DNA of 64,000 nt from Sebaldella termitidis ATCC 33386 (GTDB lineage: Bacteria > Fusobacteriota > Fusobacteriia > Fusobacteriales > Leptotrichiaceae), in NCBI RefSeq assembly GCF_000024405.1, contig NC_013517.1:4061989-4125988 (forward strand). Direction: 5' to 3'. Below the pieces are notes generated by a model. It was not told where the DNA came from. It ran no database searches and was given only the letters and a program-made list of their open reading frames with translations. This document shows, in pieces, positions 36,436 to 46,263 of this stretch. How positions within the stretch are numbered: position 1 is the stretch's first letter; each line of letters starts with the position of its first letter. The translations under genes and the position numbers were made by a program.

Positions 36436-36463
36436 TAAAAAAAAGAGATAGTATCTCTTTTTA
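36436..36463 (-). terminator. Rho-independent terminator of the tRNA cluster
   Basis: AAAAGAGATA and TATCTCTTTT pair with a minimal loop, followed on the minus strand by a T run. It lies between the tRNA genes and oppB. Confidence 0.75.
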
Positions 36464-36489
36464 TTTATCTAAGTATTTTAATTTTTTAA

Positions 36490-36573
36490 TGGTGCGAGAG
36501 GTGGGACTCGAACCCACACACCAAAGGCGCTAGATCCTAAGTCTAGTGCGTCTACCAATTTCACCACTCTCGC
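36490..36573 (-). tRNA. tRNA-Leu (anticodon TAG)
   Basis: Read on the minus strand, GCGAGAG pairs with CTCTCGC, the anticodon stem CTAGA/TCTAG holds loop CTTAGGA with anticodon TAG, a long variable arm fits class II, and GTGGG-TTCGAGT-CCCAC forms the T arm. The 3' CCA is encoded. It is the last tRNA in transcription order. Confidence 0.96.
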
Positions 36574-36581
36574 ATAAAAGA

Positions 36582-36657
36582 TGGTGAGCCATACTGGAAT
36601 CGAACCAGTGACACCATGATTAAAAGTCATGTGCTCTACCGACTGAGCTAATGGCTC
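36582..36657 (-). tRNA. tRNA-Lys (anticodon TTT)
   Basis: Minus strand: acceptor GAGCCAT/ATGGCTC, anticodon arm CATGA-CTTTTAA-TCATG, T arm ACTGG-TTCGATT-CCAGT, encoded CCA; 76 nt. Confidence 0.97.
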
Positions 36658-36684
36658 ATACTATTTTGTTGTCATTGAAATAAC

Positions 36685-36761
36685 TGGGGTGACCGACGGG
36701 GCTCGAACCCGCGACAACCAGTACCACAAACTGGCGCTCTACCAACTGAACTACGGTCACC
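36685..36761 (-). tRNA. tRNA-His (anticodon GTG)
   Basis: Minus strand: acceptor GTGACCG/CGGTCAC, anticodon arm CCAGT-TTGTGGT-ACTGG. An encoded G at -1 faces the C discriminator, as expected for tRNA-His. CCA is encoded. Confidence 0.97.
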
Positions 36762-36770
36762 ATAAATTAG

Positions 36771-36846
36771 TGGAGCGGGAGACGAGGGTCGAACTCGCGA
36801 CATTCAGCTTGGAAGGCTGACGCTCTACCAACTGAGCTACTCCCGC
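36771..36846 (-). tRNA. tRNA-Gly (anticodon TCC)
   Basis: Minus strand: acceptor GCGGGAG/CTCCCGC, anticodon arm TCAGC-CTTCCAA-GCTGA, T arm with TTCGACC, encoded CCA; 76 nt. Confidence 0.97.
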
Positions 36847-36852
36847 ATATTC

Positions 36853-36929
36853 TGGTCGGTGCAGCAGGATTTGAACCTGCGACCCCCTGCTCCCAAGGCA
36901 GGTACGCTACCGAGCTGCGCTATGCACCG
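36853..36929 (-). tRNA. tRNA-Pro (anticodon TGG)
   Basis: Minus strand: acceptor CGGTGCA/TGCACCG, anticodon arm CCTGC-CTTGGGA-GCAGG, T arm GCAGG-TTCAAAT-CCTGC, encoded CCA. It is the first tRNA after the promoter. Confidence 0.97.
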
Positions 36930-36949
36930 TTTTTTACTTGACAAAAACT

Positions 36950-36978
36950 ATATTATCACTTTTTCATTTTTTTGTCAA
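36950..36978 (-). promoter_or_regulatory. promoter of the five-tRNA cluster
   Basis: Minus-strand TTGACA (36973-36978), 17-nt spacer, TAATAT (36950-36955), ending 20 nt before the first tRNA. Consensus -35 and spacing fit a strong stable-RNA promoter. Confidence 0.85.
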
Positions 36979-37150
36979 TACTTTTATTGATTAAATTGAA
37001 AAAAAATATAAATAATTCTCCCAGAAAATACCGCCGCACTAATCTAACCCTTAAAAACAAAGCATTCTGACTATTTTGACTAATTCTCTTTTTTATTAGA
37101 AATTTCTTACACAAAATACATTATTCCGGTAAAAAAGACTTTTTATATTT

Positions 37151-40100
37151 TCAAAATGCTGCCTTAAAATTTATTCCTATTCTGTAATTTTCATTATTAC
37201 CTGCCCCTGCCTCATATGAACCTGTAAGAAAAATACCGAATTTGTCCCCTGTTTCTGCTCCGACAGTTATTTTTGATTTAAAAACTCCTTTTTCCTTGTC
37301 AGGCTTTACAAGATCATGATAATTATCTTCTATAACTGTGAGTTTAGCTCTTTCCCGGTCATTCAGTTCAGCCAGTTCATACTCATATGCTATATCAAGC
37401 AGCCCTTTTAGTACCCAGCCGTTTTTGCCGGGTTTAGTTCCGCCCTTTAGCTCTATTCCTGCTCCGGGCTTTACGCTCCATGCATCATTACCTTCTATCT
37501 GCAGTCTTTCTGTCCCTGTTTCTCCGAATCCCGGTCTTGTAACATACATTACCCTAAAGCCTGCATACGGCATTACTGCCTTGTTTATTTTATAACCTGC
37601 CCTGTTTATACTGCTGAAACTATATGACTGATATTCTCCGTTCATCACTGATTTTCTGTCTTCCCATTCTATATTTCTTTTGACATTATGAAAACTTATT
37701 CTTCCTGTAAAATCATTTTCAAATGTCCATTGCGAGACATTATATCTGCTATGTACCCCTGCCTGCAGTGTATCAGTATCTTCCGTACTGTTATCAGAAT
37801 CGGCATAATCAGTGGCTGTATGAAGATATCCCGCTGAATATCCCACAGTATTATAATATGTTCTTTCTATTTCCCTCAGTATAATTCCGCCGAAAGCTGT
37901 ACTGTCATATCCCGTGATTCCTTTCTGTCTCTCTGTATTTTCAGTTTTTCCAGCTATTATGTTTATTTTTATACTTTCTTTTGTGTTATTTTCAGACCCC
38001 TGAAGTAATTCCAGCGAATCCTGAAATATATCAGCCGTATTTTTTTCTCTTTTATTCATATTTGCATATATGTTTCCTGACAGATTTCCCATAATTTTTT
38101 GAAATTTATCTTCGGTTTTTATAATATCCAGACTGTCAAAAATTTTTAGCGATTCCCCTGTTGAAAATTCATATTTTTTATCCAGCACTCCACCCAGCGG
38201 GGCATACCATTCCTTTGCGGTAAATTGTGCATAGGCAATTTTTTCCATCCATATATCAAGATTTCCGGAATTATTTATCACCGGAACCGCCCTCCAAGTC
38301 AATGACTCACTTGCTATAGGAACTATACCGTAATTAGGCCCTCCGTCTTTTGTAGACGGGTTAAATACATCTTTCAGCTTATATACCAATGCATTTGTTC
38401 CCACGGCAAAATCCGGCGTTATCAATACCGGATTATTTTTGTCGCCGTCAAAGTAAGGTGCTTTGAATTTTACTGAATCTGAGACAAATTTTGCGCCGTT
38501 ATCCTCAGGCAGCACCGCATCTCTTATTGTCTCCGGATTTACTTTTATTACTATTCTCATTCCTTCATTCAGAAAATTTTCATTCACGTTTATTACTCCC
38601 GAGTTTACAATACTTGGTACTGCCAAAGGTATATCACTTTCTTTTGAAATTATATTTTTTTCATCTTCTTCAAGACCTGTGTTATTTATGTTTATTGTTC
38701 CGTTATTTTCAAAAGAGGAATTTCCGTAATAAAGTCCCCCTATTCCGTTTTTTCCGTTCAAATTTATTATCCCGTTATTTACTGCCCTTGAAGCTGTGCT
38801 TGCTGTCATTGCTGCGGAATTACTGCCATTTATATTGATTATCCCGTTATTTATTATGACGGCATTTATATTGGCATACATTCCGGATGCATTATTTCCG
38901 TTCATTGTAATTACACCATTATTCAATACTGTACTGTTTTCTGCAAATATTCCTATCGCTCCGTTTCCACCCGAAATTATATTTCCGGTATTCTCTGCCG
39001 GAATAGCTCCTTTATATCTTTTTACATATATCCCGACTCCGTTTTCCCCTGTTTCTATCTTTCCTGTATTTATAAAAGAAATATTATTTTCACCATATAT
39101 CCCTATACTGTAGCTGCTGCCGTTATAGTCCGTCTGACCGTCAGCATTGTATTTCAGAGCAGAATCTCCTGTTTTTATATTGCCGTTATTTTCTATACTC
39201 CCGCCGTTATTATATATCCCCACATTTGATGTACCAAAAACACCTGTAATATCGGCATTATTTGTAATTTTACCGCCGTTCACCATATAAAAAGCTGTAT
39301 TCTCCTGCCCGTCCATAAATATATCCGCACCGGTATTATTAATTATTTCTGCTGCACTGTCCGAATATGCAAAGACACTTCTGTCACTCAGTGTCATATT
39401 ACTGCTGTTATACAGCTTCGTACCGGATTCCAAAACATATCCAAAGCTGTCTGTCCCGATATTCAGACTTCCGTTGGCTGTGATTGCCGTATTATTCTTC
39501 CCGTACACTCCGACTGCATTATTTCCGATTTTTATATCAGAGGATATATTTAATGAAACAGTTTCATTGTCAGCATATATTCCTATTCCTCCAGCCCCAG
39601 AAGAAATAATACCGCTGTGAACCAAATTACCGTTAAATGCATATATTCCGACTGATCCGTCATATACATTTATATTTCCTGTATTGGATATACTTCCGTC
39701 TGAATATATTCCTATTCCGGGTGTTTTACTGTTTCCGCTGCTCACAAGGAAAATCATATTGTCATTTTGCGTATTTGTACTGGAAATATTGTATATTCCC
39801 ACATTCCCGTCTCCTGTAAGTCTTATTTCTCCGCTTGATGAATTTAGCACTCCTGCGGAATTTACCGAATATATCCCTGTTTCTTTATTTCCGTTTCCGC
39901 TTATCAATTTGTTATTTTCTGTAAAACCGCTGTTTTCGGTATAAATTCCCGAAGAATTATCCTTTATATATATTTCTCCCGAATTCTCAATATTCCCTGC
40001 AAAATTGCCGTATATTGCTGCAGAACCTGTTCCAGTACTTATTACTCCGTTTGAATCATTTAATGCCCTTGCTCCCCCTTCCAGATAGATTCCTGCCGAA

Positions 40101-43100
40101 TTATTCCCCTCCAGATTTATACTCCCGGTATTCAAAGCTTCATAAGGTGCCGTTGCATATACTCCGTCCAAATAAATCCCGATCACATTGTCATACTGCG
40201 ATTCCAAATGTCCGTTCACTCCCAGTGTCACCGAGGAATCTGTCCCGTAGACGAATATCCCGCCTTCTCCCAAATCCGCTGTTCCATTATATAAATAAGA
40301 CATGTCTTTTATTACACCCAGCATATATGTGGAACCGGGGGTTGAGTTTACAATGAAATCCTGATTGAATAAACCGTTGAAATCACTTGTAAAATAATAA
40401 AGTATATTATTTGTTCCGTTTATATTTATTGTATTAAGTCCGCCTGCTGCATTAAATACTGTATTTCCCCGCAAATAAAAACCCAGTGCATTATTTCCGG
40501 AAAGATTCATTGTAAAACTGTTAAGATTAATAACGGAATTATGCCCGTACAACCCTATTCCCTCATTACCGACCTCTACTATTCCGCTTCCGTTCAATGT
40601 ACTGTTTTCCAAAAATATTCCCACAGAATTTTCTGAATTTTTCAGCAAAATGCGGGAACTTCCTGTTAAAGTGACTCTTGCATCAGTGACAGGTACCTTT
40701 TCATTTATAGAATATATCCCGTAAATATTATCCTGATCGCTTACACTTTGTATTACACCGCTGTTATGTATTTCTATTTTTTCATTTCCATACACCGCCG
40801 ATACTCCGACAAAATTATTTGATCCGTATATTCCCGCTGAATCTGCACCGCCGATATTTATAACACCATCATTAAAAACAGCTGTCCCGTTTAATGACAC
40901 CAGCGCTTTTGAATTACTTCCGAGAATATTTACCGCTCCGCCGGCATTATTATATATTTCCCCGAAATCTGCCAGAATACCTGCCGAATTATTTCCGGAA
41001 AGTGTTATATTCCCGTTATTATTTATTATTACTGCATTTCTTCCCGGACTTCCGTCATAGTTAGCCTGTATTATAAAAATCTGCCCGCTTTTGCTTCCTG
41101 TTATGTCAATTCCTGTATTTACATCTATATCAGATGACGAATATATATTTTTCAGATAAGTATCATCAGGATTATCCAGATTTATATTTTTATCTACTAT
41201 AAGACCCACTTTATTAAAGCCGTAGTTATAATAACCAGAACCGTTTATTTTTAAAGCATTTCCTATATTTGATAAATTAATATCCAAATTACTCAGATAC
41301 TGCGGACTTACTGTTGTTTCATCAAGAAATATCAGCACTGCTTCCTTTTCCATGTTTAAATTTAATATACCAGTACCTGACACTGTATTTCTCAAAAAAT
41401 TCTCCGCGTCTGTGCCTGTATTTTTATCATAATAAAAGCCAAATCCGCCGTTTTTTATATTTGCCGCGGAAATACCGTCAGTATTTAACACAGATGAGTA
41501 CGATCCGGAAGAATCCTTGCTGTACAGCATAAAGCTTTCATTATTTACATTAATTGTGAATCCGTTTTTCAGATTTACGGCTGTTCCTTTATTCAGATAC
41601 AGTGAAACTCCCTGCCCGAGTGTATTAATAAGTCCTGCATTCAAATTTATAACCGAACTGTCTGTTCCGAATATTGCCATATTATTACCGTTGTTTTCTA
41701 TAAGCCCTCCGTTTACATTAATTGTAGAATTATCAGCTATTATTCCGGCAGAATCATTACTGCTTACAAAAATACCACCTTTATTTTCCCCTGTTCCGTT
41801 ATAGGCAAGAATCCCTGAAGAATTACCCGCTCCCACTTTTATTATACCATTCTCAAGATTTACTGCATTTCCTTCATTTACAAAGATTCCTATGTTTTCA
41901 CTTCCGCCGTTCAATATTTCTATAAGTCCGCTGTTTTTCGGAATGGTAGTCTGATCGGTTCCCGCCATTCCTATAGAATTCACTGCTCCGGAAAGCAGCC
42001 TTACTGTTCCGGTATTCTCTACACCGCTGTAATCAACCCGTATTCCTATCCCGTCCAGTGAGTTCAGACTGATTGTCCCGTTATTATAATAGTTTGTTTC
42101 TTCTCCGTGGAAAACATTGGAGTTATCATATATTCCATCTGCATATATTCCCACAGAATTTTTGTTATTTATGTTTATTACTCCGGCAGCCTCATTTAAT
42201 ACTGCATTATTTAATATCTTTACATTATAAAGGCTGTCAGTATCTTTTAAAACCACTCCCACTCCGTTTTCTCCGTTAATGTTTATAGTCCCGTTTTGAA
42301 CCAGAAGATTTTCGTACATTACATCAGATGTAATATTTGCCGGTCTGGCAGGGCAGCCGGTATCCTTGTTGCAGTTTCCCCTGAGATCCTTCCCTCCTAT
42401 AAATATACCGTAGCTGTTATCTCCATTTATTTCTATCAGACCTGTATTTTTTATCCCTATATCCAAATCAGTCCCGGTAGCATTAGGAGTTCTCACAGAA
42501 TTTATCCCTATACTGTCATCGCCGTTCATTCTTATTATTCCTCTGTTCTCGGCTATTATCGGTCCTTCTTCGGATCCTAATGTTTCCCCCTGAAAATCAA
42601 TCCCTATGACCTTGCCGTATGCTGCTCCTGACTCTATCAGCCCCTTATTTATGTAGAGGGCATCATTCCTAGCGTCTGAATAACCTCTTTCCAGTTCTAC
42701 CCCTATTGAATTTCCGGAATTAATATATAAATTTCCAGTTGTTGTTAAAAATAATGCTTCATTAAGATCACCGGTTGCAGAAGTAGCACCTGTAGTTCCT
42801 GAATAGCCTCTATGAGACTCCATTGTAATAATTCTTCCGCCTGTTCTCTGACTTTCCATATCAGCAGCTATTACATATGTAACACTTCCTGTTCCGCCTA
42901 AAGGATCTGTAACATTTGTCCCTTCTACCCCTATTATCTGAATAATTCCGGTCTGTGAGCTTCCGTTTGCCAAAAAAGTATTTGCCGGTGTCTGGGTATT
43001 TGTGTTCAAATTCTGGTTATTCGCTGAATTAGTATATCCGTTTGTATTGGTACTTACATTCACAGTTATAGGCTCTATAGTTCCAAAAGATACAGGATAT

Positions 43101-43567
43101 TGTATATTTGGTATTTCTACGTCAAAATTGGGTATCTCCATGGTTTTCACCGTAAGCAGTTCAAGAGATCCGATCTTTATTGATTCGGGATCTGCAAAAG
43201 CAAAATTATAATTATTTGGTATAATTTCCTGAATTTCAGGTTTTATCTCTTTCATGGGTATAAGTATGCCAAAATTAACCGGTATAGGTACTGCCGGATT
43301 TTCAAAATCTTTCCCATAAGAGGATTTCCCACTTTTGCTGTTTTCATAGAATGCAGAAAAAAACACCTGATATGAAAGATACTCAGGCTTTACTATAAAA
43401 TCCCCCTGTTTGTAGAGATCTTCAAGTTCCTTCTGTTTTTCCTTCAGCAGCTGTTCCACTAATTTATATTTATTTTCGTAATTTTTTTTATCTGCATCAG
43501 CTATACTCTGACTGCATGTAAACTGAATAAGAATAATATATAATATAATACCTGCATATTTTTTCAT
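37151..43567 (-). CDS. giant autotransporter (adhesin-like) with fusobacterial N-terminal domain
   Basis: A 2138-residue surface protein. The N-terminus MKKYAGIILYIILIQFTCSQS is a signal peptide, followed by a charged coiled coil (about 25-50, KLVEQLLKEKQKELEDLYKQGD) and a Pro-rich region (about 75-160), the layout of the autotransporter-associated N-terminal domain seen in large fusobacterial adhesins. A passenger of about 1600 residues has many degenerate repeats such as NNGVITMNGNNASGMY, expected to form a long beta-helix. The C-terminal barrel (about 1870-2138) ends in GINFKAAF with terminal Phe. The ATG at 43567 follows AGGGAGAG; the upstream in-frame start has no ribosome site. Adhesion or biofilm roles are known for such proteins in Fusobacterium; here it is inferred. 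Confidence 0.92.
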   Translation of the reverse strand: MKKYAGIILYIILIQFTCSQSIADADKKNYENKYKLVEQLLKEKQKELEDLYKQGDFIVKPEYLSYQVFFSAFYENSKSGKSSYGKDFENPAVPIPVNFGILIPMKEIKPEIQEIIPNNYNFAFADPESIKIGSLELLTVKTMEIPNFDVEIPNIQYPVSFGTIEPITVNVSTNTNGYTNSANNQNLNTNTQTPANTFLANGSSQTGIIQIIGVEGTNVTDPLGGTGSVTYVIAADMESQRTGGRIITMESHRGYSGTTGATSATGDLNEALFLTTTGNLYINSGNSIGVELERGYSDARNDALYINKGLIESGAAYGKVIGIDFQGETLGSEEGPIIAENRGIIRMNGDDSIGINSVRTPNATGTDLDIGIKNTGLIEINGDNSYGIFIGGKDLRGNCNKDTGCPARPANITSDVMYENLLVQNGTININGENGVGVVLKDTDSLYNVKILNNAVLNEAAGVININNKNSVGIYADGIYDNSNVFHGEETNYYNNGTISLNSLDGIGIRVDYSGVENTGTVRLLSGAVNSIGMAGTDQTTIPKNSGLIEILNGGSENIGIFVNEGNAVNLENGIIKVGAGNSSGILAYNGTGENKGGIFVSSNDSAGIIADNSTINVNGGLIENNGNNMAIFGTDSSVINLNAGLINTLGQGVSLYLNKGTAVNLKNGFTINVNNESFMLYSKDSSGSYSSVLNTDGISAANIKNGGFGFYYDKNTGTDAENFLRNTVSGTGILNLNMEKEAVLIFLDETTVSPQYLSNLDINLSNIGNALKINGSGYYNYGFNKVGLIVDKNINLDNPDDTYLKNIYSSSDIDVNTGIDITGSKSGQIFIIQANYDGSPGRNAVIINNNGNITLSGNNSAGILADFGEIYNNAGGAVNILGSNSKALVSLNGTAVFNDGVINIGGADSAGIYGSNNFVGVSAVYGNEKIEIHNSGVIQSVSDQDNIYGIYSINEKVPVTDARVTLTGSSRILLKNSENSVGIFLENSTLNGSGIVEVGNEGIGLYGHNSVINLNSFTMNLSGNNALGFYLRGNTVFNAAGGLNTININGTNNILYYFTSDFNGLFNQDFIVNSTPGSTYMLGVIKDMSYLYNGTADLGEGGIFVYGTDSSVTLGVNGHLESQYDNVIGIYLDGVYATAPYEALNTGSINLEGNNSAGIYLEGGARALNDSNGVISTGTGSAAIYGNFAGNIENSGEIYIKDNSSGIYTENSGFTENNKLISGNGNKETGIYSVNSAGVLNSSSGEIRLTGDGNVGIYNISSTNTQNDNMIFLVSSGNSKTPGIGIYSDGSISNTGNINVYDGSVGIYAFNGNLVHSGIISSGAGGIGIYADNETVSLNISSDIKIGNNAVGVYGKNNTAITANGSLNIGTDSFGYVLESGTKLYNSSNMTLSDRSVFAYSDSAAEIINNTGADIFMDGQENTAFYMVNGGKITNNADITGVFGTSNVGIYNNGGSIENNGNIKTGDSALKYNADGQTDYNGSSYSIGIYGENNISFINTGKIETGENGVGIYVKRYKGAIPAENTGNIISGGNGAIGIFAENSTVLNNGVITMNGNNASGMYANINAVIINNGIININGSNSAAMTASTASRAVNNGIINLNGKNGIGGLYYGNSSFENNGTININNTGLEEDEKNIISKESDIPLAVPSIVNSGVINVNENFLNEGMRIVIKVNPETIRDAVLPEDNGAKFVSDSVKFKAPYFDGDKNNPVLITPDFAVGTNALVYKLKDVFNPSTKDGGPNYGIVPIASESLTWRAVPVINNSGNLDIWMEKIAYAQFTAKEWYAPLGGVLDKKYEFSTGESLKIFDSLDIIKTEDKFQKIMGNLSGNIYANMNKREKNTADIFQDSLELLQGSENNTKESIKINIIAGKTENTERQKGITGYDSTAFGGIILREIERTYYNTVGYSAGYLHTATDYADSDNSTEDTDTLQAGVHSRYNVSQWTFENDFTGRISFHNVKRNIEWEDRKSVMNGEYQSYSFSSINRAGYKINKAVMPYAGFRVMYVTRPGFGETGTERLQIEGNDAWSVKPGAGIELKGGTKPGKNGWVLKGLLDIAYEYELAELNDRERAKLTVIEDNYHDLVKPDKEKGVFKSKITVGAETGDKFGIFLTGSYEAGAGNNENYRIGINFKAAF

Positions 43568-43642
43568 AATATCTCTCCCTGAAAAAGTTTGTTTATACAA
43601 ATTTTCAAACTAAAAAAAATATTTATATTACCTTATATAATT

Positions 43643-43671
43643 AATATATCACATTGCTGTTTATATTACAA
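43643..43671 (-). promoter_or_regulatory. possible promoter of the giant autotransporter
   Basis: Minus-strand TTGTAA (43666-43671), 17-nt spacer, TATATT (43643-43648), 76 nt before the ATG. An AGTTTG / CAAACT inverted repeat lies in the presumed leader. Confidence 0.5.
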
Positions 43672-43731
43672 TTTCTTTTATTTTAACCAAATATATTAAA
43701 ATTTTCATTCCTGTTAAAATAATATCTTAAA

Positions 43732-44181
43732 TTAAAATGTATATATTGTAAATAATAAAAAAATACTTATTATTATATTCAACAAAATAATTACTGTTGA
43801 AATACTATTTTTTCTTTTTATAAAAAATTTCAAAATCTCCAGCAGTGGATAAACTGAGTACAAAATAATAATTTTATATACACTGTTGAAAGGCAAGAAC
43901 AGCATTGACACACATAAAAATAAAATTATCTGTTCAACTTCTATCTTTTTAAAAGTCTGAAATATTTCTTTTTTGAAAAATAACAATAAGAGACAAAAAA
44001 TTAACAGCGATCCCAATATTTGTATAAATAAAAACCCCCAGAATAATGTGGCTATAAAATATGATTTAAATATCAACCAATTAAAATTTTCTGAAAAAAT
44101 TGACATTAGAATCAGGTAAATTCCTATAATAAAAAACATTGAAGTTATTTTTTCCAGCTTCTTAATATCCATATTCATCAC
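43732..44181 (-). CDS. small hydrophobic membrane protein of unknown function
   Basis: A 149-residue protein that I do not recognise. It has four or five hydrophobic segments separated by Lys/Glu-rich turns (for example LLFFKKEIFQTFKKIEVEQ), so it is an inner-membrane protein. It overlaps the end of the upstream gene at 44162 by about 20 nt; internal ATGs at 44178 and 44172 are alternative starts after AGGTGATG. The pair is probably one transcript. No catalytic motif is visible. Confidence 0.6.
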   Translation of the reverse strand: MMNMDIKKLEKITSMFFIIGIYLILMSIFSENFNWLIFKSYFIATLFWGFLFIQILGSLLIFCLLLLFFKKEIFQTFKKIEVEQIILFLCVSMLFLPFNSVYKIIILYSVYPLLEILKFFIKRKNSISTVIILLNIIISIFLLFTIYTF

Positions 44182-44548
44182 CTGTTATCTTTTGCGTTGT
44201 TTTCTTTAATATCTGTGGTATTCCGCCAAGTGTTCTGCTATCAAATAATTCGGCAATTGATATTTTAATATAGTAATTATTATTTATTTTTTTATAATAT
44301 GTGTATTCTTCCAGCATGCTCTTCACAAAAATATTAGGCTCAATTGTTTTATATCTTCTGCATGCATAGATTTTTCCGAGTGATTTTGTATCTGACATTT
44401 CATTTACTAAAATATCATAGCGTAAATATAAACTCCCTTTATGAATTTTCAGTGAGTATGTTTCACAGGCAGTCAGTATCAGATATCTCTCAAATACCGT
44501 ATATAAAACAGTTATTAATACCAAAAATAAAATCAGATATTTTCTCAT
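44162..44548 (-). CDS. membrane-anchored protein of unknown function
   Basis: A 128-residue protein with one N-terminal membrane segment (YLILFLVLITVLYTVF) followed by an exported, basic domain with Tyr-rich text (EEYTYYKKINNNYYIKIS). I do not recognise a family. It is translationally linked to the membrane protein downstream. The pair could be a lipid- or envelope-associated module, but the sequence does not say. Confidence 0.6.
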   Translation of the reverse strand: MRKYLILFLVLITVLYTVFERYLILTACETYSLKIHKGSLYLRYDILVNEMSDTKSLGKIYACRRYKTIEPNIFVKSMLEEYTYYKKINNNYYIKISIAELFDSRTLGGIPQILKKTTQKITGDEYGY

Positions 44549-44767
44549 TCTTTTTTCTATCCCCGATCTGTCAGTAATTCATGCAAATATTTCTGCATAA
44601 TATTTTATAAAAATCTAATTCTCTGTAAAAAAGTCTATTATACCATATTTTTATTATACTTATATAAAATAATATATCCATTTATATTTTTAAAAATTTT
44701 AAAATATCCAGACTTTATGTGATATAATTTATAAAATAAATTAATATTAAAAATACAGGTGATATAT

Positions 44768-45391
44768 ATGGGATTCAGCAAAAAAGGAAAAAGAAAAATT
44801 ATTTATAATGAGGAAATCTTTTATTGGTTTGTAAAAAGAGATGAGGATTACAGCACAGATTATCTGAATATAATAAAGGAAGACCGTTCACTTGTTATTT
44901 TTTACCGTGTTAACCAGATCAGTGATGAATTCATACATTCTAAAGTTTTTATCGAAAAAAGCAGCAGGCTGAAAACCGGACTTTATTCCTTTTTCCCGCC
45001 TCTTTCCGATGAAATTATAACACCAAAAACTGTTAGCAAAATCTTAAAATGGCATGATCAATGCGATGCTTCCGCTAACCCTGTCAAATACCAGCCAGCT
45101 GGCTTTTTACTGACAGACATTGATTATAAGACAGGAAAAATCAGCCACATTGCCTGTGATTTCAGACATCTTTCCGAGGATATGCTTCAGATCGAATACC
45201 CCGGCGGCTATATACTTGATTTAGGATGGTATGGTTCTTCCAATGGTTACATAATCCACATTATAAAGAACAAGAACTGGGAGACACCTGTAAAAAAAAT
45301 TTATGCCGGTTACTACTCCCTGAAAGAAATTCTTGAAAATGCAGTTAATTTTATAACATCTCTGCCTATTGAAAATAAAATTAAAAATTGA
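44768..45391 (+). CDS. protein of unknown function (possibly GNAT-unrelated YxxD family)
   Basis: A 207-residue soluble protein that I cannot assign. It contains FYWFVKRDEDYSTDYLNII near the start, a middle HDQCDASANPVKYQPAGFLLTD, and LGWYGSSNGYIIHIIKNKNWE; the aromatic-rich, mixed alpha/beta composition suggests a compact enzyme-like or binding domain. There is no signal peptide. The ATG at 44768 follows CAGGTG; a GTG at 44759 would overlap that site. A bidirectional terminator follows and separates it from the dga operon. Confidence 0.65.
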   Translation: MGFSKKGKRKIIYNEEIFYWFVKRDEDYSTDYLNIIKEDRSLVIFYRVNQISDEFIHSKVFIEKSSRLKTGLYSFFPPLSDEIITPKTVSKILKWHDQCDASANPVKYQPAGFLLTDIDYKTGKISHIACDFRHLSEDMLQIEYPGGYILDLGWYGSSNGYIIHIIKNKNWETPVKKIYAGYYSLKEILENAVNFITSLPIENKIKN

Positions 45392-45406
45392 CATAATACA
45401 GAAATG

Positions 45407-45432
45407 TAAAAAAGGGCCGAAGCCCTTTTTTT
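45407..45432. terminator. bidirectional terminator between the unknown gene and the dga operon
   Basis: AAAAAGGGC and GCCCTTTTT pair around CGAA with A and T runs on either side. It ends the EIID gene on the minus strand too. Confidence 0.85.
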
Positions 45433-46261
45433 ATAACAATCCCAAAACCGAACAAACAATACTGAATATTATTATAGCTATCATTATTATATTGTATCTA
45501 GGTCCTTTTGTTTTCAAGAACCAGTAAATTCCAAAAACTGCTGCTAGTTCCAGCAATCCCGGTGCTATTGAATTCAATATTTCCTGTATCATTATCGGCT
45601 GTGAGTTTGCTATTGCTATTTTAAAAGGAGTTTCTATCTTTATATAACTTGCTGAAAGTGATCCCATCATGAAAAGACCCAGCACGCTTGCACCATCTAT
45701 AAGGTCTTTTACCTTCCCGTCCTGTAATAACTGCAGAATAGAGTTTTTACCTATTACATAACCTTTTATACACAGATAATAACCTATAAGTACAGTTACT
45801 CCTGTATAGAGAATTATAGGCATTATAGCGCCAAGTGCATTACCGTTTATTGCAAACGGAAGGAATAAAGCTATTATTATCGGCATAACTGCTGCCCATA
45901 TTATCGAATCTCCTATTCCCGCAATAGGTCCCATCAATCCAGTTTTTATCCCTGTTATTGCTGCATCTGTACTTCCCTGTTCATTATTCGCTTTTTGTTC
46001 CTCCATGGCTATAGTTATACCATTTACTATACTTCCTGCTATTCCCTCTGTATTATAAAAGTTCAGGTGTCTTTTCAAAGCTTCTGACAGCTCTGCTTTA
46101 TCCTTATATAATTTTTTTAATACCGGCGTCATTGAAGCACAGAATATCAAGCTTTGCAGTCTCTCATAAGAGTTTGATACTTCTGCTCCCAGATACCATA
46201 TCCACCATGACTTTCTTATGTCCTTTTTGTCTACTTTGATTTCATAGTTTTTTTCTTCCAT
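45431..46261 (-). CDS. dgaD: PTS mannose-family EIID component (glucosaminate)
   Basis: A 276-residue EIID. WWIWYLGAEVSNSYERLQS near the start, FYNTEG and the TGLMGPIAGIGDSIIWA segment are EIID hallmarks. Together with the EIIC gene 2 nt upstream it forms the membrane part of the permease. The gene is the last of the six-gene operon. Assignment to D-glucosaminate rests on the dgaE and dgaF genes in the operon. Confidence 0.88.
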   Translation of the reverse strand: MEEKNYEIKVDKKDIRKSWWIWYLGAEVSNSYERLQSLIFCASMTPVLKKLYKDKAELSEALKRHLNFYNTEGIAGSIVNGITIAMEEQKANNEQGSTDAAITGIKTGLMGPIAGIGDSIIWAAVMPIIIALFLPFAINGNALGAIMPIILYTGVTVLIGYYLCIKGYVIGKNSILQLLQDGKVKDLIDGASVLGLFMMGSLSASYIKIETPFKIAIANSQPIMIQEILNSIAPGLLELAAVFGIYWFLKTKGPRYNIIMIAIIIFSIVCSVLGLL

Positions 46262-46263
46262 TT

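Noticed and set aside
36490-36929. Integration site at the tRNA cluster
   Set aside because: All five tRNAs are complete with CCA ends, and no duplicated tRNA end or integrase gene was seen nearby.
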